A DNA stretch of 62,274 bases from an uncultured Oscillospiraceae bacterium (GTDB lineage: Bacteria; Bacillota; Clostridia; Oscillospirales; Oscillospiraceae): the NCBI GenBank assembly GCA_944387095.1, contig CALXDP010000012.1:1-62274 (forward strand). The letters are read 5' to 3'. A program made the position numbers and the translations under genes. Shown here piece by piece: positions 55,044 through 62,274 of this stretch; position 1 is the first letter of the stretch, and each line of letters begins with the position of its first letter. The notes beneath the pieces are model-generated. The model did no database searches and was not told the origin of the DNA. It was given only the letters and a program-made list of their open reading frames with translations.

Positions 55044-55719
55044 ATTACCAAAAGACCAATTGCAGGCCCTCATTGCAAAAAATGCCGCCGCCCTGTTGGA
55101 TGAGCTCTGCTCAGACCACTCATTTGTGGTCAACCTGGGGGTTGGAATCCCTCTTCTTGCTGTCAATTACCTCCATCGCGACAATATTTATATCCATACA
55201 GAAAACGGCATGGTGGGGGTTGGCCCGCTTGCCTATGGCGATCAGGTCCACCCGGATTTGGTCAATGCCGGACGGCAGCCTGTGACGGAGACCATAGGTT
55301 GTAGCTACACCGACGCCAGCGAGTCCTTCGGCATGATCCGCGGCAGGCATATCCACGCAGCGGTGTTGGGTGCATTTCAGGTCGACCAACAGGCCAATAT
55401 TGCAAACTGGATTATCCCGGGCAGCACACTTCTCGGCGTAGGCGGGGCCATGGATCTGGTTGCGGGCGCGCAGACCGTCATCATCGCCATGACCCATTGC
55501 AATGCGGGAAAGCCGAAACTGGTGCACCAATGTTCCTTACCCATCACCGCCTATCACGAAGCGGACTATGTCGTGACAGAATTTGGCCTGTTCCATTTTG
55601 TGGACGGCACCCCCATCCTGGAAAAAATCCATCCGGAGCTTTCTGTCCAGGACGTGCGAAATGCCACCGAATTTGATTTCTCCGTGGCCGATCAACTGTC
55701 CCACACGCTTCTGCTTTAA
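55036..55719 (+). CDS. 3-oxoacid CoA-transferase subunit B
   Basis: 227 residues. The catalytic Glu lies in THTENGMVGVG-like IHTENGMVGVG; VNLGVGIP and GGAMDLVAGA are further AtoA/ScoB motifs. With no acyl-CoA ligase in the island, this pair is the only visible way to activate the imported acid or the acetoacetate made by BKACE. GGGAGG precedes ATG 55036. Confidence 0.9.
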   Translation: MIKLPKDQLQALIAKNAAALLDELCSDHSFVVNLGVGIPLLAVNYLHRDNIYIHTENGMVGVGPLAYGDQVHPDLVNAGRQPVTETIGCSYTDASESFGMIRGRHIHAAVLGAFQVDQQANIANWIIPGSTLLGVGGAMDLVAGAQTVIIAMTHCNAGKPKLVHQCSLPITAYHEADYVVTEFGLFHFVDGTPILEKIHPELSVQDVRNATEFDFSVADQLSHTLLL

Positions 55720-55758
55720 GCGTATTATACCGTGCAGATGAATCAGGAGGGAGCCGTA

Positions 55759-56571
55759 ATGAAGAAAGAATACTACGAGAATCGGGTCTGTATTGTCACA
55801 GGCGCTTCCACCGGCATTGGCTTTGCCCTCAGCAAGGCGCTCTTGGAGATGGGCGCCACCGTTTACATGGTGGCACGCACAAAAGCAAAATTAGCCGAAG
55901 CGCAGGAGGCACTTGGCGTTTATGGAGACAGGGCGAGAATCCATGCGGCAGACGTTTCTGACAACGAGTCCGTCCGTCAGCTGATCGATAATGTGTTCGG
56001 CCGGGAGGGCAGGATCGATTTCCTGTTTAACAATGCCGGGATTGGCTCCGGCGGGCTGACGGAACACGCCTCGCTCAAAGCATGGAAGCGGGTGATTGAC
56101 ACCGATCTTTGGGGTGTTATCTATGCTGTCCACGCCATTTTACCCATCATGTTGGCGCAGGGCAGCGGCCATATCGTCAACACCTCCTCCATCGGCGGCC
56201 TGTTCCCCCTGCCCTACCAGACCCTCTACTGCACCGCAAAATACGGCGTAGTAGGCTTGAGCGAAACCCTGCGCCATGAGATGCTTCCCCGGGGCATCGC
56301 TGTGTCCGTCGTCTGCCCCGGGGCAGTGGCCAGCGAAATTTTCCACAAAGGCGGCCAGAAAACCCCAGCCCATGCTATTTCACCAGAGCAGGCCGCAATC
56401 GAGACGCTGGAAGGCGTCGCCCGGAAGGAAGGTATCATTGTGGTGGGCGACGATGCCAGACACCGTTATGACCTGCTTCTCCACGATCCCGAGGGCGCTG
56501 AACAATATCAGAAAGCGTATTCTCAGAAACGCTATGAGACCTTTGTTCTGGGCGTCAAGCACGACTGGTAA
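55759..56571 (+). CDS. short-chain dehydrogenase/reductase
   Basis: 270 residues. Cofactor motif TGASTGIG, NNAG motif, catalytic Ser in NTSSIGG and YCTAK. It would oxidise or reduce a hydroxy group, probably (R)-3-hydroxyacyl-CoA given the MaoC-type hydratase nearby. AGGAGGG precedes ATG 55759. Substrate not known. Confidence 0.85.
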   Translation: MKKEYYENRVCIVTGASTGIGFALSKALLEMGATVYMVARTKAKLAEAQEALGVYGDRARIHAADVSDNESVRQLIDNVFGREGRIDFLFNNAGIGSGGLTEHASLKAWKRVIDTDLWGVIYAVHAILPIMLAQGSGHIVNTSSIGGLFPLPYQTLYCTAKYGVVGLSETLRHEMLPRGIAVSVVCPGAVASEIFHKGGQKTPAHAISPEQAAIETLEGVARKEGIIVVGDDARHRYDLLLHDPEGAEQYQKAYSQKRYETFVLGVKHDW

Positions 56572-56611
56572 CATGAAACCGAAACTATTATGAATAGGAG
56601 GAATGCCCACT

Positions 56612-57751
56612 ATGATCAACGATTACGACTTTATGTTGACACAAGACCAATTGGATCTGAGGAATCTTGTCCAAGATTTTGCGCAAAACGTGGTCAAGCC
56701 CGTCTGCCGGGTAGCTGAACGCGACGCCATCGTCCCGGAAGAGCAGGTGAAGCAGGCTATGGACATGGGCCTGCATCTGATGACACTGCCTGAAGAATAC
56801 GGCGGCCTCGGCCTTGATCATTTGACAAACGCCATCATCCGCGAGGAACTGTCCAAAGGGGATGCTGGTTTTGCCTCCCGTGTTACGGGCTTTGGCTTTG
56901 CCCCTGTCCAGATCGCGGGAAATGAGTGGCAGAAGCAGTGGGTGGCAGATCTGTTCCTGAACGGCGGAATCATGGCCTTTGGCCTGACAGAGAGTACCGC
57001 CGGCTCCAACGCCGCCGCCATGACCACAACCGCCCGGCGAGACGGCGACGATTACATCATTAACGGCGGCAAAACCTTTATCACCAATGGTGACTGCGCC
57101 GACGTCATCACCATCTTCGCCGTCACCGATAAAGATAAGGGCTCCAAAGGTATCACCGCCTTTCTCCTGCCCAAAGATACCCCGGGCTTCACAGTGGGCG
57201 AGCACGAGGATAAGATGGGAATTCGCTGTGTACACACCAATTCTCTCTTTTTTGATGACATGCGCCTGTCTGCCAAGTACCGCCTGGGTGAAGAGGGCGA
57301 GGGCTTTAAGATCGCCATGAAGATTCTGGATGACTCCCGTCCTTGCACCGCCGCCTCCGCCGTCGGGATTGCCCAGGCCGCGTTGGATGAGGCCCTGGCC
57401 TACTCCAAGGTCCGGGAGGTGTTCGGCAAGCCGATTTGCGAAAACCAGGCCATCGCCTTTATGCTGGCCGACATGGAGATCCAGATTCAGGCGGCCCGCC
57501 GTCTGGTTTGGGGCAACTGTCTTGCCGCTGACGCCGGCGTGATCAACAAGAGGCTGGTCGCCATCGCCAAATGCTTTGCCAGTGACACCGCTATGAAGGT
57601 TACCACGGATGCCGTTCAGATCTTTGGCGGCAACGGGTACAGCAAGGAATACCCTGTGGAAAAGCTGATGCGCGACGCCAAGATCTATCAAATTTTTGAG
57701 GGGACCAACCAGATCCAGCGCACCATCATTTCCCGAGACCTACTGCGTTGA
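56612..57751 (+). CDS. acyl-CoA dehydrogenase (island)
   Basis: 379 residues. Catalytic Glu in IFEGTNQIQRTI; FGLTEST and FGGNGYSKEYPVEK are FAD contacts. It forms the 2-enoyl-CoA and passes electrons to the island Etf pair. It differs from core Bcd, so a longer or modified chain is likely. AGGAGG stands 10 bases before ATG 56612. Confidence 0.9.
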   Translation: MINDYDFMLTQDQLDLRNLVQDFAQNVVKPVCRVAERDAIVPEEQVKQAMDMGLHLMTLPEEYGGLGLDHLTNAIIREELSKGDAGFASRVTGFGFAPVQIAGNEWQKQWVADLFLNGGIMAFGLTESTAGSNAAAMTTTARRDGDDYIINGGKTFITNGDCADVITIFAVTDKDKGSKGITAFLLPKDTPGFTVGEHEDKMGIRCVHTNSLFFDDMRLSAKYRLGEEGEGFKIAMKILDDSRPCTAASAVGIAQAALDEALAYSKVREVFGKPICENQAIAFMLADMEIQIQAARRLVWGNCLAADAGVINKRLVAIAKCFASDTAMKVTTDAVQIFGGNGYSKEYPVEKLMRDAKIYQIFEGTNQIQRTIISRDLLR

Positions 57752-57777
57752 CCTCTACCCGCGTTCCATCAATTTTA

Positions 57778-57809
57778 TGCCTATGGGGGCAGTCACGCCC
57801 CCATAGGCA
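57778..57809 (+). terminator. hairpin between acyl-CoA dehydrogenase and MaoC genes
   Basis: A perfect 13-bp stem TGCCTATGGGGGC with a 6-base loop, followed by GTGAGGTGTTTTTT. It lies 17 bases before the MaoC start, and that T run overlaps the ribosome site. It may attenuate the last genes of the operon. Confidence 0.6.
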
Positions 57810-57826
57810 AGTGAGGTGTTTTTTGT

Positions 57827-58804
57827 ATGTACTTGGAACTGATTGCTCCGTACATCGGGACCAGTAGCGAACTGGTTCCCCAGAAGGTAGAGGCAGGGGC
57901 CATTCGCAGATTTGCCATTGCCTCCTTGGAGACAAACCCAATTTATTACGATGAGGAATATGCAAAAACGACCCCATACGGCACCATCATCGCACCTCCT
58001 AATTTTGCCCGCACCTTTTTCATCCCTCCGGTATGCCCTGTGGAGGGGGAAATTCTCCCCATTCAGGGCCGGATCCACGGCGCTCAGAAGTTTGAGTATC
58101 TAAAGCCTATGAAGGCGGGTGACACCGTCTACTTCCGATCCACACTCCTCTCCGCCAGAGAGACACAGGGAAGTCAAGGCTATTCCCTTTTTGTCACCTT
58201 TGAGCACGCCGTTCTGGACGAGCAGGGTGATGCTTACAGCCTGGGTTACAGCACCTGCGTCTACCGGGAGTCTTTGCTAAAAAGTACCGATCCCAACCGC
58301 TTCAACTCCTGGTACCCACACATCCCCGATGACCGCTGGCTGTCTGGATTGGATGTCTGTGATCCTTCCACCGTCGCCGTTGGTGATACCATTGGTCCTA
58401 TTCAATTCCCCGAGATCACCCGTACCTGGATCGCGCAGTGGGCCGGCGCCAGCGGCGACTTCAACCCCATTCATCTGGATGATTCCGCCGCCAAGGCCTC
58501 CGGCATGGACGGCTGCATCACGCACGGCATGCTCAGTGCCACGGTAGTCTCCAGGGTGTTTAGCTACTGGCTGAGCGAACATGGGCAGCTCGTCCGCTCC
58601 TGTACAAAGTTTACTGCTCCTGTAAAACCAGGCGACCGGTTGACCATGACCGCAACCGTCCTGTCCGTCACACCCGAGGAAGAGCGCATGATAATAGAGT
58701 GGGAATACATCCTCCGCAACGCCTCCCAGGCAACTGTGCTTTCCGGCAGCTTAACCGGCATATTACCACATACCAATCAATCCGATCTTCAGGTATCACC
58801 ATAG
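57827..58804 (+). CDS. double hot-dog MaoC-type enoyl-CoA hydratase
   Basis: 325 residues with two hot-dog domains. The N-domain belongs to MaoC_dehydrat_N; the C-domain has the (R)-hydratase catalytic motif AGASGDFNPIHLDD and THGML. It would hydrate 2-enoyl-CoA to the (R)-3-hydroxy form, the opposite stereochemistry to the island crotonase. GAGGTG precedes the start. Such enzymes are common in aromatic and steroid side-chain pathways. Confidence 0.8.
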   Translation: MYLELIAPYIGTSSELVPQKVEAGAIRRFAIASLETNPIYYDEEYAKTTPYGTIIAPPNFARTFFIPPVCPVEGEILPIQGRIHGAQKFEYLKPMKAGDTVYFRSTLLSARETQGSQGYSLFVTFEHAVLDEQGDAYSLGYSTCVYRESLLKSTDPNRFNSWYPHIPDDRWLSGLDVCDPSTVAVGDTIGPIQFPEITRTWIAQWAGASGDFNPIHLDDSAAKASGMDGCITHGMLSATVVSRVFSYWLSEHGQLVRSCTKFTAPVKPGDRLTMTATVLSVTPEEERMIIEWEYILRNASQATVLSGSLTGILPHTNQSDLQVSP

Positions 58805-58831
58805 CATATGATTTGAGCGAGGTGCATTCAG

Positions 58832-59779
58832 ATGGCAGCAGCAACTCTGGCGATTGAACTTCTCCTGATGAATATTATCGGTATCTTTATCCGCAAATCC
58901 GGCGTCACAAACAAAGACTTTACCACCAAGCTAACTGCTGTTGTCATGGATTTCTGTATCCCCTGTCTGATTTTTTATTCCATCAGCAACGCCACAGAGT
59001 TTTCTATGGATTCCCTGTCCAGTTGTTTGATCGCAGCTGCGTTGGGAACCATCGCCCTTTTTATTTCCCTGTTGGTGGGTCAATGCTTCTATCTCATCAG
59101 CAAAAAAAGCAATTCCGGCCGTATCACTCGCTATGGCCTGACCTTTTGCCATTTTTCCTTCATGGGCATTCCGGTAATCGAAGCCCTGTTTGGAGAATTG
59201 GGTACCTTTTACTACGCTTTTTTCCAATTCTCCATCCGTATCGCTTATTACGCTCTGTCTGAGCGTTTGATGACTCCTCTTGGCATGAAAAATGAAAAAA
59301 AGTCCATCGGAGTATTGCTGAAGTCTATCTTTTTCACACCTCAGATGTTCGCTGTCATACTCGGCCTGCTCTTCTGGATTACCGGCTGGACGCTGCCAGG
59401 TCCGATCAACAACTGTGTATACAGCTTGAATTCCATTTCCTCCCCGCTGGCTCTGCTGCTATGCGGCATGGTAATTGCCGAGTTTGACTTCAAACGGCTG
59501 CTGCGGCTGGAATACTTGAAACTGCCTTTGTTGCGGACAGTTTTAATGCCCGCCCTATTTTTTGGCATATCCCGCCTGCTCCTGCTGCTCAACATTGATG
59601 AAATCCTGTGTCAAATTTTTGTCATCTATGCCGCCCTCCCTGTGGCCTCCCTGATGTCTGTTTACGCGCTGCGGTACGATCCCGACCCAGAGAACCATTT
59701 GATGGCTGCCGGAACCAGCGCAATTTCTGTACTTCTTTCCGCTGTTACCATTCCGATCTGGTACATGCTGATAAGCTGA
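58832..59779 (+). CDS. AEC (auxin efflux carrier) family transporter
   Basis: 315 residues with about ten helices; GLTFCHFSFMGIPVIEALFG and the closing LMAAGTSAISVLLSAVTIPIW are typical of this family. Bacterial members move dicarboxylates or malonate, mostly by unknown mechanism. Here it could export an end product or import the acid. GAGGTG precedes the start. GC is lower than in the genes before it. Confidence 0.8.
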   Translation: MAAATLAIELLLMNIIGIFIRKSGVTNKDFTTKLTAVVMDFCIPCLIFYSISNATEFSMDSLSSCLIAAALGTIALFISLLVGQCFYLISKKSNSGRITRYGLTFCHFSFMGIPVIEALFGELGTFYYAFFQFSIRIAYYALSERLMTPLGMKNEKKSIGVLLKSIFFTPQMFAVILGLLFWITGWTLPGPINNCVYSLNSISSPLALLLCGMVIAEFDFKRLLRLEYLKLPLLRTVLMPALFFGISRLLLLLNIDEILCQIFVIYAALPVASLMSVYALRYDPDPENHLMAAGTSAISVLLSAVTIPIWYMLIS

Positions 59780-59914
59780 ATCACCTTGGTTGACAGCGCA
59801 GGCCGCTTCCCATCCAAAATTACCCTGGAACCTGTTTCCACTATACAAAATTATGGTTTCCGTGATATACTGCTTATGTCTCCTTTATTCTATACCACCG
59901 ATTTGGAAAACGAA

Positions 59915-61375
59915 ATGGACGTTACAAATATGAAAGAATATTGGAATCCAGATGGATTAACGCGAAGCGATTTAATTGAAATCATCCGCTCCATTCCAGA
60001 TAGCGTTATTGTGTACGACTCTGACGGCCGCCGCGTCATATGCAGCAACCGCGTCCTGAAAAGTCATGTCACAGAGTGTGAAACGCTTTCCAATGGAACG
60101 CCGGAGATACGCGCACAGATCCTGCAAAGCAACGAGGAAATGGCCCAGGCCATCGCCTCTGTGATAGAAACCGGAAAGCCCTTATCTTTCATTCTCACCG
60201 CCCCGCATTTTATCTATCCTGTTTTATATACGATGCGGCCGATTTTTGACGAAGCGGGTAAGGTCAAATTTGTGATCGCGGATGGCCGTTCTCAGGCAGT
60301 TGTGAATAAGTTCAGTGAAGAATACATCAAGCTTGAGCAGGACCTGCAGGCCAACCGCAGCTCTCTTCAACTGTTGAATCAACTTCATCTGAAAAATTTC
60401 AATATCGTAGCGGAAAGTCCTGCGATGCAGAAAATTTTGAAAATCATCCACCGGATCGCACCGACAGACAGTACCATTACCATCACCGGCGAAAGCGGCA
60501 CAGGGAAAGAAGTATTGGCAACCGCGATTCACGAAAGCAGCAGGCGTCGGGAAAACACCTTCGTTCCAGTGAATTGTTCCGCCGTCCCTCACGATCTTAT
60601 GGAATCTGAATTCTTCGGGTATGCGGCCGGGGCTTTTACCGGCGCAAAAGCCACCGGGCGGATCGGCCTCTTTGAGCTTGCCAACAATGGTACTATTTTC
60701 CTGGATGAGATCGGTGAATTGCCTCTTACGCTGCAACCCAAACTATTGCGTGTGATCGAGAGCGGTGAAATCCGGCCAGTCGGTTCCAACCAGACAAAAA
60801 AGATCAATGTCCGCATCATTGCAGCGACCAACCGAGACCTGAAAGAAATGGTGCGAAAAAATGAGTTCCGTGAAGATCTGTTTTATCGTCTTCAAATTAT
60901 TCCCATTCGCCTCCCGCCTTTGCGGGAGCGCCAAGAGGACATCATTCCTTTGGCTCAACATTTTCTAAATATTTACAACAAAAAGTATCAACGCAACTGC
61001 TACTTAACGGATACCGCCAAGAGTGAACTCTTGCGATACCATTGGCCTGGCAATATTCGAGAGTTGCGAAACCTGATTGAGCGGCTGGTCATCGTATCTG
61101 AAACAGATGCCATTTTGCCAATCCAAATTCTATCCCACAAAACATCCTTCCTTTCCACCGCCGCTGCGGAACCTGGCTTCTCCATCGCAGAGGGAGAAGC
61201 CTATTCCGACGCTCTTTCCAAATTTGAAAAAGCCTATATCGAACACATGATTAGCATCTGTGGGGGAAGCGTGACCAAGGCCGCTGAACGTATGGGTATC
61301 CATAAAAGCGTCGTTTATCGGAAAATGAAGAAATACAAAGAGACGGAGCCGCCGACAGGCGAAACCAATGCGTAA
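59915..61375 (+). CDS. sigma-54-dependent activator, PAS-AAA-Fis
   Basis: About 486 residues from ATG 59915. A PAS domain (15-117) senses a signal. The AAA domain has Walker A GESGTGKE (192-199), the sigma-54 loop GAFTGA (239-244) and Walker B GTIFLDEIGE. A Fis helix-turn-helix (453-475) binds DNA. It should activate the two sigma-54 promoters at 51483 and 51761. The true start is unsure: TTG 59786 and ATG 59876 are in frame, but only 59915 has a weak ribosome site (GGAAAA). No response-regulator receiver domain is present. Confidence 0.88.
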   Translation: MDVTNMKEYWNPDGLTRSDLIEIIRSIPDSVIVYDSDGRRVICSNRVLKSHVTECETLSNGTPEIRAQILQSNEEMAQAIASVIETGKPLSFILTAPHFIYPVLYTMRPIFDEAGKVKFVIADGRSQAVVNKFSEEYIKLEQDLQANRSSLQLLNQLHLKNFNIVAESPAMQKILKIIHRIAPTDSTITITGESGTGKEVLATAIHESSRRRENTFVPVNCSAVPHDLMESEFFGYAAGAFTGAKATGRIGLFELANNGTIFLDEIGELPLTLQPKLLRVIESGEIRPVGSNQTKKINVRIIAATNRDLKEMVRKNEFREDLFYRLQIIPIRLPPLRERQEDIIPLAQHFLNIYNKKYQRNCYLTDTAKSELLRYHWPGNIRELRNLIERLVIVSETDAILPIQILSHKTSFLSTAAAEPGFSIAEGEAYSDALSKFEKAYIEHMISICGGSVTKAAERMGIHKSVVYRKMKKYKETEPPTGETNA

Positions 61376-61452
61376 GAAACATTCGTTGATGACTGTTAAC
61401 GGGTACGCACAGGCGGTCAACCCTCTCAAGGTTCCAGCATAGTGCATGGTTA

Positions 61453-61493
61453 AAAAGTCAGAGCGGTCTCCAATGGAGACCGCTCTGACTTTT
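61453..61493 (+). terminator. terminator after the sigma-54 activator
   Basis: A perfect 19-bp stem (AAAAGTCAGAGCGGTCTCC with its complement, loop AAT) ending in TTTT. It closes the right operon of the island. Between here and 61678 no gene was recognised. Confidence 0.9.
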
Positions 61494-61678
61494 CTATGCA
61501 CTTTTGAGCGCTACATCACCTGTCTTGTGGCCGGTCTGCCCAGTGCGCCGGGCTGCCTGGGCCGGCCAACACAAATAGTGGAGTTGGCTCAGGCCAGCGG
61601 CACCCAGGGTGTCCCCCTACTGGCCGCAGAGGTCATAGTGATCCGGCCAGGAAAAGCTTCGCTGCTTGGGCCGGCGCT

Positions 61679-62191
61679 TCATGCAGCTTCCCGCTGCGAC
61701 CGATTCTCTCGTTTCCTCCGCCCATCCCGGTACAGGACCACTGCCGTGGCCGCCGCCAGCGCCAACAACAGCCCCAAGTGGATCCAGGCCAAAAAGCTGC
61801 CCGGGCCAGTGAATCGGAGCACAATAAAAGCGCCTGACCACAGCAGCAATGTCACAGGAAGATAGAGCGCCCACAGGCACCACAGCAGGGTATGCCGCCG
61901 CACCGCCAGGCACACTACCCCCGCCGCCAGCAGGGAAGGGGTCAGGAACAGCGGAAGGAAAGTCCGCCACAGCAGCAGGGCGATCAGCCCGCCCACCGCC
62001 AGCAGGACGATGCCGGTCACCGTCCGGGCCGAGGACCCCTGGCAGGCAGGCGCTGGCTGCCAGGCCGGTCCCCCGGTTTTTTCCCGGGGCTCCGGGCTTC
62101 CTTTCACCAGCTCATCCAGGGACACCCCGAACAACTCGCTCATGGCTGTCAATTTGTTCAGGTCGGGTACCGAAGCCCCGGTATCACATAG
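61679..62191 (-). pseudogene. 5'-truncated XRE family regulator with membrane domain
   Basis: The frame reads TGASVPDLNKLTAMSELFGV, the second half of an XRE helix-turn-helix, followed by three or four membrane helices. The first half of the DNA-binding domain (about 45 residues, up to the usual KWE) is missing: at 62192-62194 an in-frame stop comes instead. The fragment still opens at ATG 62152 but can no longer bind DNA in the usual way. The break sits within 20 bases of the recombinase-like stop at 62211, so an insertion probably cut the gene. Confidence 0.7.
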
Positions 62192-62210
62192 TTAAAAATA
62201 TTGGTGTCAT

Positions 62211-62274
62211 TTAATCAATTTTGCCGATAAAGCGGTAGAAGATTTCTACCTCCTGTTCCCGGCTTCCGTCCTCA
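62211..62274 (-). CDS. C-terminal fragment, possible large serine recombinase
   Basis: Twenty codons run in from the right edge and end at a stop (62211-62213), with the sequence EVEIFYRFIGKID. This resembles the end of DUF4368-type serine recombinases of conjugative elements. Only 20 residues are visible, so the call is tentative. Confidence 0.35.
   Translation of the reverse strand, partial: EDGSREQEVEIFYRFIGKID

Noticed and set aside
40111-61493. Attachment-site repeats at the island ends
   Set aside because: The sequences at the two ends share no clear direct repeat, and no integrase gene lies inside the island.

Overview
The window reads as a chromosomal segment of an anaerobic, Gram-positive, butyrate-forming gut bacterium of the Oscillospirales (Flavonifractor / Lawsonibacter / Intestinimonas-like). 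The evidence is the high GC of the housekeeping part, the crt-hbd-bcd-etfBA butyryl-CoA operon, Firmicutes families (CD1247-type zinc-ribbon, DUF6514, YqeG, CmpB-type membrane protein) and Firmicutes gene order rimP-nusA-ylxR-ylxQ-infB-rbfA-nrnA-truB-ribF. No tRNA, rRNA or CRISPR array was seen. The exact species cannot be read from the sequence.

Layout. 1-5.3 kb: start of a gene leaving the left edge, a rhomboid protease, a MarR regulator coupled to a large MacB/FtsX-type ABC transporter, and a CmpB-like membrane protein. 5.3-16.7 kb: housekeeping genes (efp, an M24 peptidase, an AP-endonuclease-like TIM barrel, YqeG phosphatase, GH18-like protein, rpsU, XRE-TPR regulator, leuS), a decayed sigma-factor gene, and a P-loop ATPase. 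16.9-22 kb: the core butyrate operon, with a Rex-like operator upstream. 22.2-32.5 kb: the rimP-nusA-infB-ribF-DUF554 operon, driven by a strong promoter followed by a leader terminator. It is interrupted twice by copies of one intergenic repeat, each sitting between two copies of a gene's 3' end. 32.5-39.9 kb: membrane glycosyltransferase, argS, DUF1934, murI, gltX and a SAM methyltransferase.

40.2-61.4 kb is a catabolic island of lower and mosaic GC. Two divergent operons face each other across 624 bp carrying two close-to-consensus sigma-54 (-24/-12) promoters and a perfect 14-bp dyad. A sigma-54 activator of PAS-AAA-Fis type closes the right-hand operon. The left operon encodes EtfBA, a crotonase, a hot-dog thioesterase, a complete Liv-type ABC importer, an L-carnitine-dehydrogenase-like enzyme, a beta-keto acid cleavage enzyme (BKACE) and a second 3-hydroxyacyl-CoA dehydrogenase. 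The right operon encodes two tandem thiolases, a two-subunit 3-oxoacid CoA-transferase, an SDR, an acyl-CoA dehydrogenase, a double-hot-dog MaoC hydratase and an AEC carrier. Together they could import a carboxylic acid, activate it by CoA transfer without an acyl-CoA ligase, and run beta-oxidation. In parallel they could cleave a non-CoA beta-hydroxy acid of carnitine type through BKACE into acetoacetate and a shortened acyl-CoA. The substrate is not known; carnitine-like chemistry is an inference.

The right edge holds a 5'-truncated XRE regulator abutting what may be the C-terminus of a large serine recombinase, so another element probably begins just outside the window.
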